Below, piece by piece: positions 1-10,706 of a stretch of DNA of 64,000 nucleotides. The notes beneath the pieces are model-generated. The model saw nothing but the letters and a program-made list of their open reading frames with translations. It did not search any database and had not been told where the DNA came from. Source of the stretch: Glandiceps talaboti. Taxonomy: Eukaryota; Hemichordata; Enteropneusta; Spengelidae. The stretch lies in NCBI RefSeq assembly GCF_964340395.1, contig NC_135559.1, forward strand, positions 10,861,259 through 10,925,258, written 5' to 3'. Made by a program: the position numbers and the translations under genes. The number at the start of each line of letters is the position of its first letter. The stretch's first letter is position 1.

Positions 1-124
1 ACTATAAATAAAATCTATAAATAGATAGTTACATGACAAAAATATAATAAAGAGGGCAGTGAACACTAAATGACTATGAGAATATACATACATGTATATC
101 TACATAAATTACAATATATTTACA

Positions 125-950
125 TCATATGGACGAAATTTTAAGGGAGTTGTGAAATATATTTCTTGATGATATTGACCTAAGATCGAGAGGTAGGTTG
201 TTCCATACTACTGCATTAGTGTATGATATTGCGAATGTACCCATTTCTATGTTTACCTTTGGAATTGAAACATTGCCTTTGATTTTGTGACATGTATGAA
301 AGTAATGAGTTGGAAATGATTTTGTGAGGGGTATTATAGTAGTGAGTAGGAAGTGAGTTTGTGACGTGTATTACAGTAGTGAGTAGGAAATGATTTTGTG
401 AGGTGTATTATAATAGTGAGTAGGAAATGATTTTGTGACGTGTAGTATAATAGTGAGTAGGAAATGATTTTGTGAGCTGTATTATTGTAGTGAGTAGGAA
501 ATGATTTTGTGACGTGTATTATAGTAGTGAGTAGGAAATGATTTTGTGACGTGTATTAATGTAGTGAGTCGGAAGTGCACAATATTGTGTGAAGTGATGC
601 GGCAATTTACAATTGAACAAGTCGTACATAAAAGTGCAAATCTGAAGTCTATGTTGGTTAAGTAGGTTTATTAGAACTTGTAAGTAATTAAATGGTTTAT
701 TGGAGTCTTCTGTACGATCACTAGAAGCTATAGCTCTGGTTGCCATTTTTTGAGAAGTGAGGATACAAATCAGATGTGATCGATATGTAGAGCCCCAGAC
801 CTCAAGGCCATATCTGATATGAGGTTGTATGAAAGTTTTGTATATTAACAAAAGAATATTTTGTGATATAAATTGTCTTAGTCGAAACAGAATGCCAGCT
901 TTTTTCTCACAATAGAGTTCACTTTGTATGCGCATGTTTGGACCAACCAT
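125..950 (-). pseudogene. LINE reverse-transcriptase C-terminal fragment (CR1/L2-like)
   Basis: The minus strand from 950 to about 580 encodes the end of a non-LTR retrotransposon polymerase. It contains the typical 'IYKTFIQPHIRYGLEVWG' and 'QKMATRAI' segments. The reading then enters a 37-bp minisatellite (301-578). Beyond it, the classical LINE carboxy end resumes as 'AVVWNNLPLDLRSISSRN', reaching a TGA at 125-127. The 5' part of the element is missing upstream of 950, so this is a dead, 5'-truncated copy. Bases 1-124 are probably its 3' untranslated tail. Clade assignment (CR1/L2/Jockey-like) rests on motif recollection only. Confidence 0.75.
301..578. repeat. 37-bp minisatellite, about 7-8 copies
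   Basis: The unit begins GTGAGTAGGAAATGATTTTG and repeats about every 37 bases with scattered substitutions. It lies inside the coding part of the LINE fragment read on the other strand, where each unit contains the residues 'TRHKIISYSLL'. The array therefore appears to be an internal amplification of LINE coding sequence. Confidence 0.85.
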
Positions 951-1495
951 GTTTCGACATGCACTTCTTTACCATCAATGCATATACTAAATTATCTAAA
1001 ATTTAAAGCTTGCATTCTAAAGATTATCAAAAATGATTATGTGTGCAAATTAAACATCACAATGGAAAAGTACATAAAAACTACATCAGACACGTGTCAT
1101 TTGTTATGGTTGATGTATGCACCAAGTTAATTGAAATTTGCATTCTTAAGATATAGCCTAATTAATAAAAATAATTAATTATGAAAACTAGAGAAATAAC
1201 CAACAGGCTATGTAGGATATGTATGCATTGTTATGATTGATATATGTACCAAATTATATGAAATTTGAAGCTTGCATTCTACAAATACGCCTTTATTACC
1301 AAATATCATTAATTATGCAAGTTATTCATTAAAACTAAATACTATGCTAACAGACTTTATTTGACATGTGTGCTACTTTTGGTTGATGTGTGTACCAAAT
1401 GTTGCGGAATTTGAAGTGTGCGTTCTTAAGATATAGCCTAATTACTACAAATCATCAATTATGCAAGGTAGTCGATGACATAATCAGACAGGTTT
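930..1495. repeat. Decayed tandem repeat, period about 140 bp, 4 units
   Basis: Four diverged units share the succession 'GGTTGATGTRTGTACCAAAT', 'GAAATTTGAAGCTTGCATTC', 'AAGATATAGCCTAATTA' and 'ATTAATTATGCAAG'. They abut the truncated 5' end of the LINE fragment. No coding potential is visible. Confidence 0.6.
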
Positions 1496-1499
1496 AATA

Positions 1500-3630
1500 T
1501 GTATATAGGAACCGGAGTATTAAAAAGTTCACACTTCTGCAAAGATGGATTCTATTTATGTTAAGATTGATTAAGGACTATGGCTTGTAGCAAAACAACT
1601 CCATCCCATGATTATCCCATAAAAAATTCTACATTTTCAGTGTCAAGGAATACTTCGTGTTATAAAATCAAATGTCAAATTTATCATCAGGCAGAATGAT
1701 CTGCCATTGTTTGTACAAATTAAGGGTTTTTGATATTTTACCAAGATCCATGTGATACTCCATAATGTGCCTCAAACATTCTTAGAACTGTTGATTAAAT
1801 TGCATAGTACTGAGTTTCTGTCCTATTCCTATCAGATCGTTTATACATGGTATCCTAGTACCAGGTTATAGTTCAGTCAGTAGAATGCTGTGAGTACATG
1901 CTGTGAGTACCTATTAAAATACCTGAAAAAAAGGCATCCCAAATATATAAACTCACCTTGTGCCCCTTTAATGATTCCTGATTCCGGGGTTTCCATGATA
2001 CCCAAAAGGAAAAGTTAACATCGACCATCAATTGCAAGTACTTCCCCATTATATTATGGTATCGCCCGCTTGCAATGTTTTGTCCAACATTTCAACGTTG
2101 GTGGCGTTTTCAATATGGTGGATATTCAAGTGGATATATCGACTGTAAGGTCAGTGTCACTCACATATTAAATGAAATATAAAATATATGTCAAGTTTGA
2201 CTTTAATTTTGTTGATTTTACGTTCTCCTTACTTAAAAGATGTACACCCAGTGAAATATACGCTGGATTATCCACACAAATGTCTGGAATTCAGTGGGAA
2301 CACGAGAGTAATTTTCGACCCGATCACACAGTGTATACTGTACATACACACTCGCTCGTGCCCCGAGCTAACTGAAATAATTTTAGGGTTTGTTTTGGTC
2401 TATTTTTACTATGTCGTTATGACCGAATAGAATACCACACGTCCACTGCTTAATAATCCAGTCAGATGAACGAAATTATATTTCACATGTTAATGATCTT
2501 TGGTGACTGTAGTGCTACACTGCTAGAAATTAGAATGATACCGTTTTCATCTTCACTGCAGTACACAAATCCTTTGTTCATGCGTAGACTGCAAATAGAA
2601 CTGTAGCGTTCATTTTTGTTTCGTTTTCCAAAATTTCAGGTTTTGTGTCATTTCTATAACACTACAAGCCCAACGGTACAAACTGAAATAAACTGAGGGA
2701 GACCTTGGTGTCTTAAGTGTTTCAAATTGTTATTACTTTTGCGGATAGTAATGTCAAGGGCGAGGGTCGAGGGTCTCACACTAAACTTGACCTTTGCCCA
2801 TGGGATTGCGCAGAGTTCCACTATCTGGATTGGGGTACTTTGGAATATTGAGTAGGGGTCTGTAATTAATTAATTCTAGATAGTATAATGAAATTCCTCA
2901 TTTTTGGGATAAACCTGCCAACTTGTGCACAGCAGATTTGCATTTATTTTGAGTTTGTACTGCTAGATTTGTATTGTCTGTCGAAAACATAAAACGATAG
3001 ATGAGAAAAACAAAATATAACACTACAATTATTGTTTTTAGTTCATACTCTGACTGAGGATCATATATTTGGGATGTCCTCATATAAACAAATAGATATA
3101 TACAAAATGCATAGATCTCACCATTTGTGAATCAGTTGGACTTTCTTAGTGTAGTGCAATCCTTTATCAAATCTCATTATCTCTCTTTATATCTAGCTCA
3201 ATGAGGTCTGGAGCAGAAATTTCAAAGCCACTGAAACAGTCAAAAACATATCTTTGTTAATCAATCATAGATTTCTGCCCAGTATTAAGTTAAGTGTTTA
3301 TTGTTTATTGATGCTACCTGTACTAAATTTATACACTGTTGACATCATTCTAACAGTTGGGGGTTGTGCATTTGCATGCACAAGTCAACTTTTGGTTCCT
3401 GATTTCTCATTTAGCTAGACAGGGTTAGAGATGATTCAACACCACATTATTAGTATCTAAACTTATTTTGATAAAGAAAGTCGTTTTATTCATAGTACTT
3501 GACTTCATAACATTTTGTAAGTTTGTCATTTAGCATCTTATCACCCAGTTTACATTGCCATTCTATCAGAAGATAAAGTACCGGAATGAGGATATACATA
3601 ATGAGTTTGTTGTATAGACTTTTCATGTAG
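1500..3630. other. Non-coding stretch upstream of first zinc-finger gene
   Basis: I see no supported exon. The one block of note is 2084-2165, which resembles 8655-8780 upstream of the second zinc-finger gene and may mark a duplicated promoter or 5' exon. The short open frames at 2172-2430 and 2898-3083 have no recognisable similarity. Confidence 0.4.
2084..2165 (+). promoter_or_regulatory. Candidate promoter/5' exon block of zinc-finger gene 1
   Basis: The segment 'TTCAACGTTGGTGGCGTTTT' followed by 'CAATATGGTGGAT' is nearly repeated at 8677-8710 ('TTCAACGTTGATGGCGTTTT', then 'CAATATGGAGGAT'). Each copy lies about 2 kb upstream of its zinc-finger coding exon. This is what a tandem duplication carrying promoter and gene would leave. 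The role as promoter is inference. Confidence 0.4.
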
Positions 3631-3639
3631 TAAAAAAGA

Positions 3640-3965
3640 CCTTTGTGTGTCCCTTTTTCCCCAGTTATGTATGTATTTCAGTCCCATCGATGACTAAACC
3701 CTCTTAATGTTATCACTGACAATGTATAATGCCATAAGTCAGGCTAGACTAGCTGTAAGCTATTTCTTGGCTCCCCATTTACCCTTCTCTCTTTTGTTTT
3801 TTTATTACCAAGGTTTTGTAATCATTTATACATTTGGGTAAATAAACCACTTATATTATAATTATAATTATTATATTATATTATATTGTATTGTATTGTA
3901 TTGTATTGTATTGTATTGTATTGTATTGTATTGTATTGTATTGTATTGTATTGTATTGTATTATG
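3640..3965 (+). repeat. LINE-like 3' tail ending in (ATTGT)n
   Basis: The pentanucleotide array at about 3878-3962 (some 16 units of ATTGT) follows 'GGGTAAATAAACCACTTATA'. That pattern resembles the simple-repeat tails of non-LTR elements. No coding sequence remains in front of it, so the retroposon assignment is tentative; the microsatellite is certain. Confidence 0.55.
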
Positions 3966-4082
3966 TCATCATCATGGACAAGTTTCAATGGAGCAAATAG
4001 TGTAGCCAAACATCAATTTTTTTATTTTGTATATTTATTTGTCAACAGATAATATTATTGATCTTTGACAGTCTCTGTCACC

Positions 4083-6986
4083 ATGGATATCACATCACAG
4101 GAGGTACAGATCAAAACAGAAAACCCAGAGAAGAACAGTGAAATTGATACTTCTATCACATCACAGGAAATACTAACCCAATCAGAAGACTTAGAGAAGA
4201 TCAGTAAAACTGATACTAGTATCACATCACAGGAGATATGGGACCAAACAGAAAACTCAGAGAAGGGCAGTGAAATGAGTACTGATATCAGATCACGAGA
4301 GTTACGGATCAAAACAGAAAACCCAGGGGAGAGCAGTGGAACAGGTACTAATATCAGATCACAGAAGATATGGGTCCAAACAGAACACCAAGAAAATATC
4401 AGTGAAATAGGTACCAATGTCATGTCACAGGAGATACAAATCCGAACAGAAAACCCAGTGAAGAGCAGTGCAGTGGGCACCCATATCACATCACAGGAGA
4501 TACACGTCGAAGTAGAAACTCCAGAGAAGAATAATGAAGCACATACTGATCTTGTATCAAGGAAGATAATTATCAAAACAGAATACCCCGAGAAGGTGAA
4601 TAAAAATGATTCCGGTGTCACATCAGAGGAAATGTGGATCCAAAGAGAAGACAAAGAGAAGAATAATGAAATAGGTACCAGTAATTATATCACATCACAG
4701 GAGATATGGATCCACACCGAAAACCCTGAGAATAACAGTGAAGTTGATTCTGATATCACATCTCAGCATTGGATTGTAGTTGGAAATAACATACACAATG
4801 GAGCAAACTCTGTTGTCTGTGGTGAGAACTATACTGCAGAAGAAATCAGTGCACAAAGTCCTTATATAAATTCATGTGATAAAGAAATAGCTGTAGATCT
4901 AACAATGTGCACAAGAAGTGATGCCATCACAGGCAATAGAAATTCAAAGCGAGGTCAATTGACAACTATATTTTGTGCTGATAGTAATGGAAAACCAGCT
5001 AAGAAAGATGAAAAGCGATTTTTATGTGAAGTATGTGGTAAACGCTTTGCTCAGAATGCTGACCTAAAAAAACACAGTAAGACACACTCTACTGAAAGAC
5101 CATTTATATGTATGGAGTGTGGTAAGAATTTTGCCTATAGTAATGTTCTTAAAATGCACATGAGAATTCACTCAAATGAAAAGCCATTTGTATGCGAAGT
5201 GTGTTGTGAAAGTTTCCGTCGGATTGCAAATCTAAGAGAACATGTGATGACCCACATAATTGAAAAACCTTTTATATGTAAAGAATGCGGCAAGGGATTC
5301 AAATGGAGGAGTGGTCTCAACAAACATGCGAGGATCCACACAAATAAAAGACCATTCATTTGTAAGGAGTGTGGTAAAAGTTTTAGTTGGAGTACAGGGC
5401 TCAGGGATCACATGATTACCCACACAAATGAAAGACCATTTATCTGTGGAGTGTGTGGCAAGGGGTTCACACAAACTAGTAGTCGTAACACGCATATGAG
5501 GATCCACACAAATGAAAGACCGTATGTGTGTCAAGATTGTGGTAAAAGTTTCAGTCTGAGTGCAAAGCTAAAGGAGCACATGATGACCCATACAAATGAA
5601 TGCCCATTTGTATGTAGTGAGTGCGGTAAGGGTTTTGCTTATAAGAGCCTTCTTAGTATGCACATGAGAATTCATACAAATGAGAGGCCATTTACATGTA
5701 AAACATGTGGCAAGGGATTCATGCAGAAAAGCTTTCTGAAAAATCACATGACGATTCACACAAACGACAGACCATTTATCTGTCAACAATGTGGTAAAGG
5801 TTTCAGAAGGAGTGGAGCCCTGAGCACACATATGAGGACCCACACAACTGAAAGACAATATGTGTGTAAAATATGCAGTAAAGATTTCAAATGGCGGAGT
5901 ACCCTGAACAAACATATGAGGAGCCACACTAACGAGAGGCCGTTCTGTAAAGTCTGTTGTAAAAGTTTCAGTTGGAACACAAAGCTCGAAGAACACATGA
6001 GGACCCACACAAATGAAAGACCATATGTCTGTAACGAGTGTGGCAAGGGATTCACACAGAGCAGTTGTCGAAAGATACATATGAGAACCCATACACATGA
6101 AAGACCATTTGTATGTAAAGAGTGTGGTGAAGGTTTCCGTTGGAGTACAAAGCTAAAAGAACACATGATGACCCATACAAATGAATGCCCATTTGTATGT
6201 AGTGAGTGCGGTAAGGGTTTTGCTTATAATAGCAAGCTTAAAGTGCATATGAGAATTCACACAAATGAAAAGCCATTTATATGTAAAGAGTGTGGTAAAA
6301 CTTACCGTGAGCATGCTTCTCTGAAAGAACACATGGTAAGCCATACAAATAAGGGACAGTTTGTATGTGAACAGTGTGGGAAGGCTTTTGCTCAAAGAAG
6401 CACTCTAAATACGCACATGAAGACACACTCAAGCGAAAGACCATTTGCCTGTAAAGAGTGTGGTAAAGATTTCCGATATAACCGTGATCTTAAAAAACAC
6501 ATTTTGGTTCATAAACATGAAAGCCCATATTTATATAAAAAGTATGGTAATGATGTCACAGATAGTACTGTAAAAACACACATGATGATACATACAAATG
6601 AACAGTTTGCATGTGAAGAACGTGATAACAGTTTTGAACAGAGTGGCGATCTGAAGGGACATGCGAAAAGGCATGAAAATGAGAAACCATGTATATCATT
6701 TACGTGCAAAGAGTGTGGTGAAAGTTTTGCGGAGAGAGCTTCTCTAATAGAACACATAGGAATACATGCAAATGAAGAGGCATTCATATGTATAGAATGT
6801 GGCGAGAGTTTCCCGCAGGATGCTGATCTTAAGGAACATATGAGAATCCATGCAAACGAAATGTCATTCACATGTATGTGTAAAGAGTGTGGTAAATGTT
6901 TCCATCAAGATACTGATCTTGAAGAACACATGAGAAGTCACACAAATGCAAATGAATGTCAAAGGTCATTTGTATGTAAAACATGA
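4083..6986 (+). CDS. C2H2 zinc-finger protein with 22-residue N-terminal repeats (gene 1)
   Basis: This 967-residue protein is probably a nuclear DNA-binding regulator. The ATG at 4083 has a good context (TCACCATGG); an in-frame stop (TGA, 4065-4067 region in the frame used by gene 2) blocks an upstream extension like gene 2's. Residues about 3-226 are ten 22-residue repeats of the type 'ITSQEIQIKTENPEK', ending in 'ITSQHWIVV'. A linker with 'TRSDAITGNRNSKRGQLTT' follows. From residue 315 to about 955 there are some 21 intact C2H2 fingers joined by 'HTNERPF'-type linkers instead of the usual TGEKP. Two more fingers, near residues 820-850, have lost zinc-binding cysteines. Finger 12 lacks one residue before its first cysteine. 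It is paralogous to the gene at 10707-12863. A 5' non-coding exon is likely, because an acceptor-like AACAG precedes the ATG. The DNA target is unknown. Confidence 0.9.
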   Translation: MDITSQEVQIKTENPEKNSEIDTSITSQEILTQSEDLEKISKTDTSITSQEIWDQTENSEKGSEMSTDIRSRELRIKTENPGESSGTGTNIRSQKIWVQTEHQENISEIGTNVMSQEIQIRTENPVKSSAVGTHITSQEIHVEVETPEKNNEAHTDLVSRKIIIKTEYPEKVNKNDSGVTSEEMWIQREDKEKNNEIGTSNYITSQEIWIHTENPENNSEVDSDITSQHWIVVGNNIHNGANSVVCGENYTAEEISAQSPYINSCDKEIAVDLTMCTRSDAITGNRNSKRGQLTTIFCADSNGKPAKKDEKRFLCEVCGKRFAQNADLKKHSKTHSTERPFICMECGKNFAYSNVLKMHMRIHSNEKPFVCEVCCESFRRIANLREHVMTHIIEKPFICKECGKGFKWRSGLNKHARIHTNKRPFICKECGKSFSWSTGLRDHMITHTNERPFICGVCGKGFTQTSSRNTHMRIHTNERPYVCQDCGKSFSLSAKLKEHMMTHTNECPFVCSECGKGFAYKSLLSMHMRIHTNERPFTCKTCGKGFMQKSFLKNHMTIHTNDRPFICQQCGKGFRRSGALSTHMRTHTTERQYVCKICSKDFKWRSTLNKHMRSHTNERPFCKVCCKSFSWNTKLEEHMRTHTNERPYVCNECGKGFTQSSCRKIHMRTHTHERPFVCKECGEGFRWSTKLKEHMMTHTNECPFVCSECGKGFAYNSKLKVHMRIHTNEKPFICKECGKTYREHASLKEHMVSHTNKGQFVCEQCGKAFAQRSTLNTHMKTHSSERPFACKECGKDFRYNRDLKKHILVHKHESPYLYKKYGNDVTDSTVKTHMMIHTNEQFACEERDNSFEQSGDLKGHAKRHENEKPCISFTCKECGESFAERASLIEHIGIHANEEAFICIECGESFPQDADLKEHMRIHANEMSFTCMCKECGKCFHQDTDLEEHMRSHTNANECQRSFVCKT
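4086..4752 (+). repeat. 66-bp coding repeat, 10 units (gene 1)
   Basis: Ten in-frame 66-bp units encode the 'TSQEI..QTENPEK' array. Unit 9 has two extra codons. Three units carry 'IKTE', which fits the SUMO-acceptor consensus (hydrophobic-K-x-E); in most others the lysine is replaced by glutamine or another residue. Confidence 0.85.
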
Positions 6987-7195
6987 AGAAGCTTTCTGTC
7001 ACAGTGTTAGTCTTGAGGAGGATCAATGTTATGGTGATCCATACAAAAGTGTAAAGGTGTGGTAAGGCTAAGGATTTTACAGAAAAAGAGAAAAACTCAC
7101 TATTCACACAGGGTGAACCACCAAATATATGTGAATGTTATGGTAAAGATGTTCGTCAAATGAACAAACTCAAAGCACATGTTCTAATGTACATA
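6987..7195 (+). pseudogene. Decayed zinc-finger units downstream of gene 1 stop
   Basis: After the stop codon the DNA still resembles finger modules. 'GTGTGGTAAGG' appears near 7056, and at about 7117-7190 one frame reads 'PPNICECYGKDVRQMNKLK' then 'AHV', a finger with damaged spacing. The gene was therefore once longer and lost its last fingers to an early stop and indels. Confidence 0.65.
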
Positions 7196-7631
7196 GTATA
7201 AAATGGAAAATTTATCGGTATAGTAGCCGTGTCATCAGACTGCAGACAGTGTATATCCTCAATACATATTTTCTCTGGTAACTTTACATGCATGTTGTGA
7301 GCAGACATTGCCAAGTACAGTATTCTGCTCCTAACTTTGTTTGCCAGAAGTTATTCTAAACACCAGTTAACAGCCTGCTTGTGTTGAGGGACACTTATTT
7401 CAAAACATAGAAAACTTGTTTTAATCTATATTATTAGCTATAAAAGGTACTACTATAGAGATGAATTACAGCCCTGTGTTTTGCATCCATTCACTGTTCA
7501 AGTTGATTAAAATTTAGCAAAAGGAAAAGACCTGGTCTTGTGTTGTATTTATCTTGTTTCAGCTGTATTGTGTTTTGTTTATTTGTGCTAAAGACATTTT
7601 AAAATGTTTGATTTTAACTAAGGTTGGCATT

Positions 7632-7690
7632 GTGTGTGTGTGTGTGTGTGTCTGTGTGTGTCTGTGTCTCTGTGTCTGTCTGTGTCTCCC
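7632..7690. repeat. (TG)n microsatellite with TC interruptions
   Basis: Simple TG tract grading into TGTC-containing repeats. From here to about 8640 there is no supported gene. Confidence 0.9.
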
Positions 7691-8654
7691 CAAATTAAAA
7701 TGTGCCTTTGATCTAAGATTGTTGAAAATGAAAAAGACGAATGCATAAAATGTACTGTATGTAAATGATGAAAGTGGCTGGGTTGATCAGCAGGTTTATA
7801 TCGTGCGCGTTGGATGTCCCTTCAGGTGTCTTACAAGAAAATACAACCAGTTGTAAACTGAAGTCTGTATGTAATAATTTATTAAAAGGATAAATCATGT
7901 GAATTAATATCAGATTAGATACATGAATGGAAAGACGATGATTGAATCTATTAAACTTAGTCATATCACAAATACTTATACAGTAGATCTGCAAAGTTTG
8001 ATGCAATTCTGATTAATTGGGGGTTTGCCATCTAAATTGTAAATATAATTAATTAGGCAAATTACTCATATTGTATGCTATACTAGCATCTTCAGCAACG
8101 TCTATGGTAATAGCATCATGTTCTAAAGCATGTCTGTTCGATGTTCTTGACATATTCAAAAGCACTGTACGTTTATGAAATTCGAAAGGCTCATCTCATG
8201 ATTTTTTATCATCTTGTGTTGGAAATATAAATAATAATATGCATTGATGTTTGCATGCAATTTGAGGAAAGACGAGTTCAGGGTTAGCTGCAGGTGGTTA
8301 AGTCAGTGATAATATTGGGTCCGGATATTCTTTAGGTGTGCACATTATCATGAAGGGGGGGTAGACTTGATGGGGTTTTTTTTTGAGAAAAAACAGATGG
8401 AAAACGAAAAGCAAAATTCAAAAAGAACAATGAACAACCAAATTAACACACATACACGTTTTTTTTTCATTTATCATGGTAAGTTTGAGCTTATACGTGT
8501 CTCCAATGTACAATGATGAAAAATATCAAAGACAAAATATGTCTGTTTCCTCGAGGGTGAAGCCTGTAGTAGGTGTGTTACAACAACATTTACTTCATTT
8601 GGCTAATACATACATCACTTCTCACCCCATCCTCCCCGCAAACGTTATGGTTTA

Positions 8655-8790
8655 GCCCACAGTTTTTACAACAAGTTCAACGTTGATGGCGTTTTCAAAT
8701 TCAATATGGAGGATTGTCGTCCAGTGGAAGATGATCGAGCTCAGCAGGCGCCGTTCATAGTTCAGGGTACTGGTGAGTGTCGTTCCAGAA
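8655..8790 (+). promoter_or_regulatory. Candidate promoter/5' exon block of zinc-finger gene 2
   Basis: Counterpart of 2084-2165 (see there). It ends in 'GGTACTG|GTGAGTG', a good splice donor near 8772, so part of this block could be a 5' untranslated exon of the gene at 10707-12863. Role inferred. Confidence 0.4.
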
Positions 8791-9717
8791 ACGTTGCTCA
8801 TATTTGATAAACAAGATTTCCATCTTCTTTTTTTGTTAATTAACGTCGTTATTGCGTACATGAGTATGTTTCACGGTGGTTTGATATGGCTGCTGTTGAA
8901 GGTGTTGGTCTTTAAATCTGATCTGCGAAACAACAACAATGACTAACAGTCCTTATACTATTATAGTTGTGATTTACACTGAGGGACTGACGTGAGTGAC
9001 TGCATCATTTTTTTAATGACTTATGCATAAATGACTCAAATTGTATATTAATAATAGCTTTTGAAAGTTCCCGTCAAAGTGTAAGAAGCAGTCCACGAAT
9101 TAAGATTGTTCGCGGGGCATAGCCGAGGCAATTTTTTTCATTTGTGGACAGTTTGATCTCCCCTAATACATCTATGGTTTGATATAGCATTTACAAAAAT
9201 GTACCTTCCACTGTTCCAACAAACATTATATTATCGCGATTATCCATGTGATAACATTCTCAAAGAGATTATTTTCAACCTTTGTGTGTTTACCTAGCGA
9301 TCTGTATCTGACAGTCAGGATATAGACATACATGTACATTGTATCAAACGGTGTCTTCTACATACTAAGTAGTCAATTGTATACCATTGTCAAGACACAA
9401 TTGTTCTTTCCCCAAAACACAGTTCAAGTTCTAGATCAATTACACAATATACAGAGAGAGGATTGTGAGGTTTGAGCTTTGCACTTGCAAAAGTACCCAG
9501 CACTTTTATTTCCCAAACACTCAAAATTGAGGCTTTTATTTTTTTAATGTCTTGCCTGTCAGCATTGAGCAGTACACTGTACCGATGACAGTCGGCTGTC
9601 AGCAGACACGCCTGGCCCTTAGGAAAAATAGGAGGGCATAAACTGCATCACTGAGCATACACAATTTAATATGACTGTTACACCTGTAGGAGTCCAAAAC
9701 AGTACATTATGTAAAAC

Positions 9718-9875
9718 CAGTGTTTTTGCTAATGTTGGGGAACCCCAGTAACAGAAAGGATGAATTTTGTAGAATTGGTATAGTTTCCAAAACTTGTGCC
9801 ATAATTTTGGTGGGGAACTTTGGTAGATTTTACCTGCCTTTGGTAGATTTTACCTGCTTACTGCCCTTAACAAAA
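9718..9875. mobile_element. Possible hAT-like MITE remnant
   Basis: It starts 'CAGTGTTTTTGCTAATG' and contains 'GGGGAAC' and 'GGTATAGTTTCC' segments that also occur in the element at 26142-26311. The right end ('CCCTTAACAAAATC') is weakly complementary to the left. A decayed relative is likely; the boundary is uncertain. Confidence 0.35.
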
Positions 9876-10103
9876 TCAAAGGAAAAGAACAAACTACGAT
9901 AACAACAGCAATTAAATGACATCTTCAAACTGACAGATAATGCCATACACATACAGTACTTAGTATGTCTTTCAAGTTCACAACTATTGCTGCTTTAAAA
10001 TGCAGCTAGTTAAACTTTAGTACCACATTGCAGTGTATATAATCTTTTGTTCGTGGTGACAACTTGATATATAAATATGGCATGTTCATGATGAAGTCAT
10101 GTT

Positions 10104-10245
10104 CAGTGTGCCCTCAAAAACCAATTTGATGCACCACTGACACTCACAATTTCAAGTAACACACAAAAATTTGGTGTTCTCCACAAGAAATCCTATTTTT
10201 TTCTCATTTTGACTCAAAATTGGGCTATCATTAGAGGACACACTG
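10104..10245. mobile_element. 142-bp hAT-like MITE with perfect 8-bp target duplication
   Basis: The ends are CAGTGTGCCCTC and, inverted, CAGTGTGTCCTC. The element is flanked on both sides by GTCATGTT (10096-10103 and 10246-10253). The 8-bp duplication and the CAGTG termini are the hAT superfamily signature. It has no coding capacity. Confidence 0.85.
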
Positions 10246-10706
10246 GTCATGTTCATTTGTTATGATGATCCTGTATTAAAGAGAAGGTTTCTGAATGACA
10301 AGACTCGCACTAGTCCCTTTAGACATTTTATTTTACCGTCATATTCGTAAAAGATTTTGAGTTTGTTATTCATTTGTAGTTTGGTAACGAAAAATGTCAA
10401 ACTTTTTTAAAATAAATTCTTTCACTAGTAATAGTCTCCGAAGGGCTTTATGCGTTCACCAGACTGTTTCACAATCCCTCACTCAGGTCATTATATTTCA
10501 CATCATCAAAGAACATACTTGTGATAAATTAATTTTTGATTTAAAAAGAACAAAAAAAAATTGCAGACCTAAGCTTAGCAAGTGTACTGTAAATGAGAAC
10601 AAGACATTTCTTACTACATTTCAACATTATAGGTAGTTCTTATTTCAGTGTGTGTGTTCTGTTTGTTTGTTTGTTTGCAGCATACCACCAGAAGAGGAAT
10701 ATAGAA

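Noticed and set aside
4055-4654. 199-residue antisense open frame over the gene 1 repeats
   Set aside because: It is the mirror reading of the 66-bp coding repeat; a repeat free of stops in one frame is open in another. No start or splice context.
5168-6871. Several 60-176-residue antisense frames across the zinc fingers
   Set aside because: Shadows of the regular 84-base finger modules.
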